A stretch of DNA of 64,000 bases from Phylloscopus collybita (Eukaryota; Chordata; Aves; Passeriformes; Phylloscopidae): the NCBI GenBank assembly GCA_027886175.1, contig JAJNNQ010000075.1, forward strand, positions 7,543,001 to 7,607,000, in the 5' to 3' direction. Below, piece by piece: positions 25,301-37,300 of the stretch. The position numbers and the translations under genes were made by a program. Under the pieces are notes generated by a model. It did not search any database. It was not told where the DNA came from and saw nothing but the letters and a program-made list of their open reading frames with translations. Each line of letters starts with the position of its first letter. Positions within the stretch are counted from its first letter, which is position 1.

Positions 25301-28300
25301 AAAAGTAGCTGGCAAATTGTTTTCTTTAGGGCTTATAATTCTTAAAGCTATATAGATATGAAAAAAGGCTCATTAAGCTTTATATATAGTGTAAACTCTA
25401 TTCTCTGGTAGAGGTTGCAAGCACTTCCAGCTTCCCACTATGGACTCAAGTAGTAACAACAGACAATTTTATCACAGAATTTCTCCCTGACACAAACTGT
25501 GTGGACATGTCATATAATTCTGAGTCATTAAATAAAAATGGCTCTAAATGAAACTTATTCTTTCTTTTATTGCTTCAGCTGTGACCAAGACTAAGACCCA
25601 GCTCCACAAACAGCTCCAAAGTGCACTCCTGAGTGCTGGGTTTAGAACTGGCTCACTCTGCCCCGAGCCAGGCCCATGACAGGAGCAGGCAACTTCCATC
25701 ATTCCCAACTACACAAAAAATGAGCCAGAAAATACACCAGAAAAGCCAGAAGTTAAATTTCTAGTAACTGAAATGAGTTTTACCAAACAGGAAACAGATG
25801 GCTGTTGGAAGCTGTTGCTTTCTTTTACAATCTTGTTCAATGAGTGGGCAAATACACAACTCCCAAAAGCACTTCTCTTAGTGGCAGAAGACATGACATA
25901 AAAAGGACTTTTATAGAAGTGATTTTCCCAGGAATCTCTAATTCTGCTGCTATGCCACATATCAAGGGCAAATGAAGACTGCCACATGGTTTCACTCACA
26001 TAATTAAGTAATTTTTAATATTTTAAAAGGCTTAAGTGGTGGCTCACTAGAGATACCCATAGCCCTTATTTTGACAAATCAGTTTAAGAGATTCATAGAT
26101 TAATAGAGGAAGATATAGTTTAAGTGTCATAACTCTATCTTTTAAGATCATGCTGTCCTCCCTTACTATCAGTCACATTTATCAAAAATTTTCAAAGCAG
26201 AATATAAAAATAATTTGATTTTTTCCTCTCTTCTTAATTTTCTGAACAATTTTCTCATGAAACAAAACAAAACAAAAAAAAAGAATTTAAAAGATTTCTT
26301 GGAAGCCAGTTAAAAATGGTATGATACCCAGGTACGAGACATATAAAACCATTATATGAACACCTAGCATACAGTGGATGAAAACATCCCACTTTTAGGG
26401 TCTGCAAACCACTGTGTAAATCCTTCCCCAAATCTCTCGGTTACCTCTATCCAAGTGTTTCATGTAAACCATGGTAGTCAGTACTGTTACAAAGGGAGAA
26501 GCAGCAGAGTTGCAGCACTGGGCTGTGTGCTGAGGGTGACCAAATCTATATAAGCGTTTTTCAGGATTTTTCAGCAACATTTTTAAGTAACATTTTGTAG
26601 CAAGCGAAGGACAGAATTTCCACTGCAAACAGATGCAAAGGAGAGGCTGACTGTCTTTGAGAACACCATTGTTCCAAAGCTGAAGCCACAAATAAGTATG
26701 TTAGTAAAGACTCCACTTTGTTAATTATTTTTACAACTTTTAGCAATAGCAAAAATATTTTTGAAAAACTGCTTACTACATTCCACACTCTCATATTCTC
26801 CTTAAAGCATGTTAGAAGTGCTAAAGCAGCTCTAAGCCAGTGAAGACAAAGAATATGCAGATGAATGGAGTCCAGAAGAGAGGCAGGTTTTTGAGTGTGC
26901 AGAAAAGAAAATAAAAAGTATCCCCTCTTTCTGTGGGATTGAATACACACATTTTAACCCTACAACTAGAAATCTCTCTGGTTGTATACTGAATCTCTTT
27001 ACCTGACGCTGTTGTAGCTACTCTTCCATCAGTTACTGCTTTGGAAGAAAGATATGTAATCATCTGAATATCTTCCTTGTCTTTACTGGGATATTCATTA
27101 CGGAAAGTGGATTCTGCAGATAATGGTGCTGTAACTTCCGAACTACAGCTTAAATCAAGAGGGAGACATGGTCCACGCTTCTCAAGTGACACATGAGCAA
27201 CATCAGGTACTACATAAAAGAAAAAATGTCATATTAAAAAAGACACATGGGTCCAACAAACAACAGTCTGGATTGCAGCATACATAACATAGGAACAGCA
27301 AACAGCTTTAGCTACAGCAGTTCAAAATATCCCGTTAGTTGAAAACCATGAAAGGTCTAATTTTTATGATTCAATTTCTCTTGGGCAGTTCTTTATTAGA
27401 TTAAGATACATTACCCTCCAATTTTGATGACTGTTGGTTTTGACCACTGATGGAGAACACTGTCCCATCAGTAACTGAAGAGGGAGAAGAAACTTTTTCT
27501 ACAGAATCATCAGGCAAGGAGCAAGTGGCTAAACGCTGTGATCTTCTTCTCCGTTGGCTATGTTTGTAGGATCTAGGGGAATTCACTGGCTGTGATGGAC
27601 CTAAAAAGAGATCTTTCAATGTTCATGAAGCAGAGAGATACACCATTATCTTACCGCAGCATTTGAGACCTAAAGATGGGGAGTGCTTTAAATAGCTCTT
27701 ATTTGCAAAGCTGGTAATCACAGCAGAACTGGTAAAAGTAATTACAAAACTGTGACTACCAGAAGCAAAGAAAGATTTATGCTCAAGGCATGATTCTGGT
27801 TTTTGCTTATTATAAATTACTAGGGCATCTACTTCCCCACTGTTTTAGGCAAGCAGTGTATTTACAGTAAGCAACCCTCCCCATAAAACCCAGGCAGTAG
27901 GCTACTTATAATTGAAGGGGGGTAATAGGATTTAACAACAAACAGAACAAATGATCACAGTTAAAGATCTAAAAAGTCATGGATATATCTTAAAAAAATA
28001 ACTGAAAACAGTGTTTAATTTTATATCCCACCTCCTGCCTTCTGATAACCTGATATCAATACCCCAGCTGAAATTCAAACACACACTGCCAATGCAAGGC
28101 ACAGTAAGAAGGCTCCAGAACTTCATACTTTTTTAAAAAAACCCAAACAAGCTGGGGAGGAGGATTGATACAGGTTAATATAGGCCTGATTCATTAAAAA
28201 CAAAAAACCCACACTCCCCTACACCTCTTCAGTATTACCCAGTTCCACAAAATTTTGCCTTAGTTCCTATTACATCGGAAGTCACTGTTCTCTCCTTTTT

Positions 28301-31300
28301 GTAAGCAGTTTTTAGAGTGAGACATACAGATTTAAAAATTAAGACACAGTAAAACTAACTTTCCACTAGAGGTACAAAAAACTTGGAAGCCAAAGATTAA
28401 GGACAACACTAACAAGATCTAAGCTACTAAGTAACTACATCTTAAATTAGCTATCTTTTAAAAATATTCCTATAGAGAAGTCCAACTTAATCCAAAATAC
28501 AAGCATGCTCCAGGAAAGCTACTTACCATTGCTCTAGGGGTGGGAATGGAAGGCGTATTAAAATATGGATGACTGCTAACATTTTGTGGGGACAAAATAC
28601 AATTTTTACCAATGTGTCCTGAATAAAGAAGGCTGAATTTGCACTACTCCCTCTCCCAACTCATTTAAAGTTATCTATGAACAAAGATTAAAAAGAAACT
28701 GATCTCGTAAGTGAAAATACAAATCAAGGTTAAGGGGAACACATGATGCAGGTTGAATCTTCCATCCTCAATCACTATACTAAAAGTGGAAAAAAAAAAA
28801 GTACCTTTTGACTTACTGAAACCTGCGTTTATGTTAACCTTAGGCCTCATCATTTAATGTTCTTTAGGCAAAAAACCTGGCACTCAGCAACACTAAAAAT
28901 CTAATGTAATCTCAAAAAAATTTACAGAAATACCTTAATATTCACAAAAAATAGTATATTCAAGCATGCAGCATAAAGCTTTCCCTATTCTTCTGATAAG
29001 CAGTATTTTCATGCTTGGCAAATCAGTTACACACGTTAAGAAGGTGAACACCCATGGGATTTTTCTGGGACAAGGAAACACAATTTTTTATATTTCTCCA
29101 CCACAGATCTTGAACCCATCTTCTCTTTCACATCGTGTTTGGAGGAAATATCACATAAGGTGACGAATGCCACAGCAAACAGGTACAGAACGTCAGCCTG
29201 CTGAAGGTGAAGCTTCTCAGAGAAGGAAAGGTCCACACCAAGGTGTACGTCTTTTCTTTTTAATGAATCAGGCCCTTTTCAGAAGGGAGGTTTGATTTTT
29301 TCCTGTATCACTGCTAATACTAGTGTGGAGATTTAAGCTAGAGGGAAAGCCAACCCTTAAAAGCCATGACTATAAATATCAATATGTTATTTAAATGTAT
29401 TATTTCTGGTAGAGTAATTCAAATGCCTCATTATGTGACTTGACTTTTAAAATAGTGAGCTACCCCTAATTCTCCCACTTGGACATTTTATTTAAAGCAA
29501 ATTCATTTTTAAAAGCAATAGCCATTTACAACCAAAGAAAATTTCTGTATATCTCTTAGAAGTAGTTACGGTATTTTTTTTAAAATGTCTGTGCTCACTA
29601 GTTTTATTTATCACAGAAGAAGGAAGCTGAGAGACCAGCGTCAAATCCTCGACTTGTATTAATTCTGGGGAAAGTGGTGATTTAGGGGGCTTTATACACC
29701 CGGAAGAATCTCCAGATTCTTGTTTGCATTTCTTGCTGCGAGCCTTTCCTGAAGACAAAGTTGAGGATAACAGTGCAGGTTTCTGAATGTTGGCAGAACT
29801 GCTAATATCAGCTTCATTTTTTTTCTGACTTTGTGGTTTAGGTGAAATCTCCTGAATAAATAATAAAAAATTGATACTTTTATTTCAGTTTCTTCGTTGT
29901 AGTTCTTGTATTCTATTTTGATCTTTTTAAAAGCAATTTTAGTACTCAAACACAAAATAAAGCAGCATTATTTTAAGTACAGATGTAAACTATTTAAAAT
30001 GCATCACATTAAATTTTGCTTTTTTAAAGGAGCACTACCAATTGTTTTCAGTATTCAGAATACTCAATTCTTACTATTTGAAATACCTGAAAAGAGTCTG
30101 AAAATAAAACACTTTCCCTCTATTCCCAACTTAAAAATTCAACAAAGTATTTTTAGTTTTCTCTTTCATCTTCACTGTCAGTGCAATGTCAAAGCAGAAC
30201 CTGGAAAGCATCTGTTCCCAGCCAGAACACACACACGCTGATGCACCATCACAGAGCATCTCATGCTGGAAGGGACCCAGCAGGATCATCAAGTCCTCCT
30301 CCCTGCTCCTCACAGGGCTGCCTGCTGCTGAATCATGACTGGGAGTGCTGTCCAGACACTCCTTGAACTCTGGCACTCCTATGAGCAAACAATTCTCCCT
30401 CAGAAAGATTGCAGCTCTAAAAAAAGTTGCCAAGATTTTCCCTACGCAGTCATATCCCCAACAACAGGAAAAAAAAAAAAGAAAAAGTTAGGCAGTACCT
30501 CAGGAAAACTGTATTTAACAATTTAACAAGGAATTTGAATTTTTGAGAACCTGAAAAAGTTGATAATGCTCCTTTAAGGAATGTCTGAAACAAAGAGAAG
30601 TTTCCAATACTGAGCACACTCTCGCACAACCCTTTTCAGTGCTGGGAGTCTGGATTTCACCACATTATATGTTTGCGCAAACATGAAGAAATCTCAACTT
30701 CTAGCACCACAGGGTTAAATAGATTGCCAACTGTCAGGGGAAAATCAGCAGATAAAACAGTTTTTGAAGGAAAAGAAGTCAACATATAATGCATCTTTCC
30801 AAATTTTAAATTTTCATCCTTCTTAACACAAACAGTACTATTTTTAGACCATTAGCATGCATTGACAGACATTAGCATTTTAAATTTTTCACTGGAAGTT
30901 CTTCCTACATTACCATGTGTTACAACTTGCCTAATAAGGGCAAACTACAGTATCTGAATATAATTTCTTAGGCCTATCTCCCTTCTCGCCCCAGTTACAT
31001 CATACAGCATAGTACCATCTAATAAAACCATACCTAACAAGACAGAGAGGCATTTCTAGAACATGTGCACCACTTTATCCATCTCTGGTGATTTAAGGGT
31101 ATTGAGTTTTGTTACAAATTGCAATTTTATTTTCCACTAGAACTTTCCATGTTCCAATGGATGAAAAAGAAAAAAAAAAAAAAAAGGCAAAACAAAACCC
31201 CACAAGTGCACATTCTACATTTGTAAAAGGGTGCCCCTGAATGCTACATGAACGGCTCGCTGGGAGCATGCTGTAAAGATCCGGTGCAAAACATCCCATT

Positions 31301-34300
31301 CAGCAGACATCAGTTCTACCTTGAACAACTCCATTACACATGTACTAGGTGCAGTTTATTCATTTAAATAAAATATTCCATGAACTGTAGAGTATACCTA
31401 TGCTGGTTATGAGAGGTATTACCAGAAATTAATTAGAGTCGTAACTTGTAAATAAACGATTTTATTGTTCATCTTCACAGATGTGAAAGACATACTACAG
31501 CATCCATTACTTTCAAATTACAAAGTTATTTAAACAAGATTAAAAAAATTAAATTAAGATTTTGATAAGGTGCTTAACCTCTTAACAGGACAAATTAACA
31601 TTAAAAACCTTAATGAATTAATGTTATCCATCTACTCAGGTCTTGGTCAAAAGGAAATAGAACATGACATACCCTAATACAATTAAATAAACTACTGTAT
31701 CTGCAACTAATCGTCTGAGGTTCTGGGTTTAAGACAACTGTAAACTAAAATGTATAAATATAAACAAAAACTTGCATCAACAGAGTCAGTTTTCGGCTAT
31801 TGGCCTGAATATTTCTACCATATTCTGCATTACATTATTAAAAAAAACCTACAAGATATTTTATCCATTCAATTTTATAGCAGTAGCAGACAAAGCCTCT
31901 ACGGAATGTCAGCTTCACTATCAGAAAACCTTTTGGGGAGGTTTATAACTCGGCCATTTTAATTTCATTTTGGGTAGGAACTCTGTGAAAAAAGTTTTAA
32001 GCTCAAAAAATTTCCTTCCCACAGTCAATTATTTAAATGTTTGTGAGGTTTCTGGTTTTAGTTAGATGCAAAGGAATAGGACAATTTGGGATTTTAGATG
32101 CCTCTTTAACGGAGCTTAACTATTATTTCCAAAAAATGAGGTTTTTCAGACCATTAGCATGTAAACAATGACAGAGACATCTTGTTTTTTATATCTGATC
32201 AATAAAACAGGAACAGCCGAGTTACTAAGTCTAAGAAATAACAAAAAGGTTATAGTAAATATGCACTGCAGTTTATACTGTTGCATACACAGTCTATGTA
32301 AACCACAAAGTCCCATTCACCGCAATGGGATTCTGCATGGCAAGATTTACATTGTAATGATTCTCCCAAAAACAACATGCTGTAAGCCATTTCACAGTTT
32401 TTTGCACATTGAAAATATCACACACAGTAGCAAGAAAATCATAGCATCTTTAATATGCAAAAATTTGAGAAATGGAATGTCATGTCAGTACACTGTAAAC
32501 CTTTATGCAAAATATCGGTCAATGCATCGGCACCGCAGTGGCTCCGCCGGCCCTGACAGTGACAGCATCAAAAACAGAAAATCAGCTTCCATTGACTCCA
32601 TCCAATGCAGCATCAATGGAAAAACCAGAGCAATGCAATTATGTATCAGCTCTAAAGAACCAGTACAACCAAAGTATCAAATCAGGTTTGGGGTAGGGAC
32701 TGTTCATAGAGTGTGCCGGGGCTAAAGAACATAAGTGCTTGTTAAAGAATTTGCAGGCAGCAAGGCTACTTTGCTCAAATGCTGCTGTTAAAGAATAATG
32801 AAAATGCATACAAAAAAGCTGTATTAAAGATACATTAAGGCTCTGATTTAAATAATTGGAAAACAAAGATGTCCTGAATCAAGACTACTGTTCATCCTTA
32901 GCTTGCTTTACCATGCTCAGGCATTCAGCCCTTTTAAAATGCAAGATAATGCACAACTCGGAGTCAAGCAATGCCTGAACACCGTGCAGTAAGCCAAAGA
33001 CAAAATGGCAGCCTCCAGAGCCTGCCAATAGGCAGGTTTAAAAATCAGACCCTTAACATTATTTAAAAGTTTCTTTTTTGTATTTATTAAAATACACACC
33101 CTTGCAAAATGTATGGCTCATTGAGCAGTTCATAAAACACATACAAGCCTACAACACCAAATTCTTACAATATAAAAGAAACTTCTTTTAAAAGAAGTTC
33201 TATGTGATGTCAAAAACCCTGTTTCAAACACAAATCAAATTTGTGTAAGGGCCTGCTTCTAAGCCAGTCATCATTCCAGCTATAAAACTGGACCATGGGA
33301 CAGTGGTCTCCTCATATTTGTGGCACGGAGACTTTATTTTGTTTTTTTGTTAGTTTTCTAACACAAGAGCTCATTATTGAAATTCAAGTCAACACTGTGT
33401 TTAGAGACAATTAAATTCCATACTTCTGGCTCTGCCAGAAATGTAAACATAAGATAAGTTTTCAGTTCCCTGTTATATCTGAAGGGGAAAATTTTAATGT
33501 TGTAGGTACTACATCTCCATGGCACACTCCAGTGGGAACTTTGCAAAAGAATCAAACTCTACCATTTCATACCTGCTCCACGACTGGAGCTGATTCTTTG
33601 TTGCCTTCCTTTTTTTCAGCACCATCTGCAACAACAGCTTTGGATGCCAATAAACCTTAGGAGAAAAGTTGCAGATATTTTTAGTTAGAAGCACCTTGCA
33701 ACAAGAATTTGTAGAAAAAGAAGCAAAATATTGAGACAAGAAATATGAACTGCACAAATCTACAACATGAGTCTTTTTGAAATGGCTCCACACAAAGCTG
33801 AACACTTTAAATTAGAAGAAACAAGAAGTTAAAGGAAATGTTCCAACAATGCTTACATAGGAAGCATTTCTTTGGCATATTTACTGACAAGAACAATATC
33901 AAATTATCAATTCTAAAATAAAGCCTTGCCATCCTTCCAAAGCCGAAGCACTTGAGTTTTAAAACCAATAGTATGATATATAAGCACATTTTTAAATCAG
34001 AATTTTTCACAAAACTTTTCTCTCTCCCCCCTTTCCAGTCTTTGAGAAATTTACATCAGAATTTGTATTACTACTTCTTAACTATAACACATGCAAACCT
34101 TTCTTAGACATAATATAACAAGAGATTTAATTTCCAAACAAATAGTCTCAGCAGTGCAGCTCCCAAATTACCTCAATAAGATGACCATATTGGGAGCAAA
34201 TAATATATTAGAATATGTAACTTCATTCACAAACTTATGTACAATATCACTACTACAAAAAAAACCTGTAAAAACAAGGGGAATATAAATACAAGAGCTT

Positions 34301-37300
34301 TCTGTCAGCAAAGCATATGGCAATAGCTTACACAATAACTTTAATTGCCTGACAGCGCAGAGACAACACAAGTTCTGTACCATTAAGAAAACTGATAAAA
34401 CCTAAAAAACATAAATCTGAATAAGAATTGCTATTATAATTTCTGGGAATGTCAATATTGGGAGTGAGGTGCTGAAGTCCTCAAAAATAACTTGATTCAG
34501 AGGGAATTGCTATTGCATTCCATAAAAAATTAGATATGGCCAAAATGAATTTAATGTGACCAAGAAATTACAAATTAGTGAAGTCTGGGATCTCAGGAAA
34601 TGTTCAAGACATTAAAACAAAACAAAAAAATTTCAGCATTTCAATAATAAACACCAAGTGTTTTATCTCATTTACTATGTATGTTAGATGAAGTTATGCT
34701 TTAGTTAAGGTTAACTGAAAATTAGAAACTTACTTAATACTATTAGATAAAAACAAATAAAATTATCAGGTAAAATTTTAATTTTGCATTAGACTACATA
34801 AAAGATTTAGGTTTTATGAACTTAAATATTTTTGACTCAAATTATCCTATTTAAACCAAGTTGCAAAAATTGCAGTATACTTTATCTTTGCAATCATGCA
34901 TCAATATCAAAAAACGTAAAATCATTTTCAAATTCAAGTGAAGTTGAGTTTTAAATACAAAAAAACAAAGCTAGAATTTATGAGGAAGTGTTTGTGGTTC
35001 TAGAAGGCACAGGTTGCCCAGAGAAGAGGGCCCCATCCCTGTGGGACTTCAAGGCCAGTCTGCATGGGGCTTAGAGAAAGGTGGTCTAGTAGATAATGTT
35101 GGAATTAGATGACCTTTACGGACTCTTCCAACCCAGACCATTCTGTGATTCTCAGATTCTCTGATTTTCAGTTGTAGCTAGATGATCCCTGCTCAGAAAT
35201 TCAAGCTATTAAATGAATCTAGATTCAGATCTATCAATTTATAATCCTTATGGTTTCGTTTTTCTCTGCCACATGAGGTATTTTTCTAACCAGGCACTAC
35301 GCCTGCAGTAGCAGCTTTAGAAGCTCCTGCAAACCAGGACTACAGCTTCACCACCCTCTGTCTGTAAGAGCACCTAACAGAGCAAAAGCACCGAGTGTCA
35401 CAGTGAACCAGGAATGTTTTGTTCTGCAAGCTCACTGCAGCTATTATCTGGTTTTAGGTACCAACCCAGCAGGAGAAGACATGGAAGCAAACATTCCAAC
35501 AGAGGCAAAAACTGACTGGAAGACAACATTAATATGTGCTTAGCAGGAGATATTCTTCACCTTTGGGAAATACAATTGCTACCAGCTCTAGTAGCAAAAG
35601 AAGGGGCTAAGGAAGCAATTTATTTTGTTGAATAGTGAGCAAAGAACACCTGATGCAGCAGTGGGCCTTGTGGTAGACAGGAAGGCCCTTCTACATCAAA
35701 TGCTGAATGCTGAACTGGAATCCAGGAACAGTTCTCCTCATACAGCCTCCTGCAATAGTGCTTAGCACTATTTCCCCAATACGGCCATAAGAACCTGGTG
35801 ACTGTTTTTTTACCAGCCAACAATGATGGGTCCACCAGCATGATTCCCAACCTTCCTTCAAATCTAAAAGCTTTTGCTGGAGACAAAACTGACACGATGC
35901 AAGTATATATTGATATACAATATATTGTATATACAAGCATTTAACGCATAAGAAATAAACACGTGACAGGAAGTTTGATCATTAGCAGCTGCATTTCCAA
36001 AATGTACTGTAATAAAAGACTTACTGTGATGTGAACCCCAGAAAGGTGCTAATTTGAGAACAGATACACAATCTATGAGGCACAACAAATTCCTTCTTGT
36101 TTAAAGGATTAATACACTTTCACTAAAAGGTAACACATCCTCTGCTAGCCAAGTATGCCTTGTAGAGACAAGACATTAAAAAAAAAACCTAAAAAAACCA
36201 AAAACAAACAGAAAAAAAACAAAACCAAACCAAAACCAAACCAGTGTTTAAAAACACTGTTTTTAAAATGGTAACACAGTCAATGGTTGCAAAACCATGG
36301 CTTGATTGTTCAGTCTGTATGAATCTATCTCACTACTATGATTCTCATAATGCTCCTGAGGTAATAAGAATCTATCCAAAAGCAGAGGCAAATACATTTC
36401 TAAAGGTAAAGGTTTTTCAGCTGTTTTTGATATTTTCTAATACTAACTGCTATTGAAAAGAAATTAGCAGGGCTCTGTCAATGCACATCTCCAGTCTCTA
36501 CATCTTATACTACTGCTGCCCATGGCAGCAATTAAATTGGAACTTAACTAAAAAAACGTATGTAGTATGGGAAAGGAGAGTAGAAATGGGGCTCATAAAC
36601 TTGACATCCATTAACAAAACTTAGAACCAAAGAAGAAGCCTTCCAGGAATGACAATGCCCTGGGGGCAGAAGACGGTTTTCCTAAAGACTGCTTCCTTTA
36701 TAGGAAAAGAACAGATCCTTTTCATTCTTTCTTGGACGAAAAGCTGGACATGAGCTGCCAACACTCTCCTGGGCTGCATCAAAAGCACTGTGGGCAACAG
36801 GGTGAGGGAGGTGATTCTGGCCCTCTGCTCTGCACAGACCCCACCTGCACTGCTGTGTCCAGCTCATGGGTCCCAGCACAAGAAGGACATGGACCTGCTG
36901 AAGTGAGTCCAGAGGAGGGACACTGAGCTGGTCAGGGGGCTGGAGCACCCCTCCTGTGAGCAAAGGCTGAGAGAATTGGGATTGTACAGCCTGGAGAAGA
37001 GAAGGCTCCAGGGAGACCTTATAGTTCAGTGCCTAAAGGGCATCTACAAGAGAACTGGAGAAGGACATTTTACAGGAGTATGTCGTGATAAGACAAAAGA
37101 GAATAAATTCAAACTTAAAGAGAGTAGGTTTAGACTAGATATGTGGAGAAACTTCTTTCCTATGAGGGTGGTGAGGCACAGGTTACCCAGGGTAGCTGTG
37201 GATGCCCCAGCCCTGGAAGTGTTCAAGGCCAGGGTGGATGGGGCTTTGAGCAACCAAGTCTAGTGGAAGGTGTCCCTGCCCACGGCAGCAAGGTTGGAAG

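Larger units (their letters stand above)
19950..27002 (-). other. PHF20L1 intron 11 (7.1 kb)
   Basis: It contains the 48-base homopolymer at 22.35 kb and its possible retrocopy body. I saw no CR1 in this long intron and no other exon. Confidence 0.6.
29852..33572 (-). other. PHF20L1 intron 8 (3.7 kb)
   Basis: It contains a repeat-poor block at about 31.8-33.4 kb with several minus-strand AATAAA motifs, a 20-bp palindrome at 33,180, and a CR1 piece at 30.24 kb. The block could be a conserved non-coding element or an alternative 3' UTR; this is an inference. Confidence 0.5.

Noticed and set aside
26821..27192. Extension of the exon 11 frame into intron 11
   Set aside because: The frame stays open past the donor by chance, but the gtaaag donor is good and the next exon keeps phase.
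32168..32725. 185-residue plus-strand open frame in intron 8
   Set aside because: No recognisable domain, AT-type codon use, antisense to an intron. Kept only as part of the conserved-block observation.
36976..37263. Short open frame with an [17 protein letters not shown] peptide
   Set aside because: It is the decayed end of the CR1 reverse-transcriptase frame, not a host gene. The same applies to 58,060-58,451.
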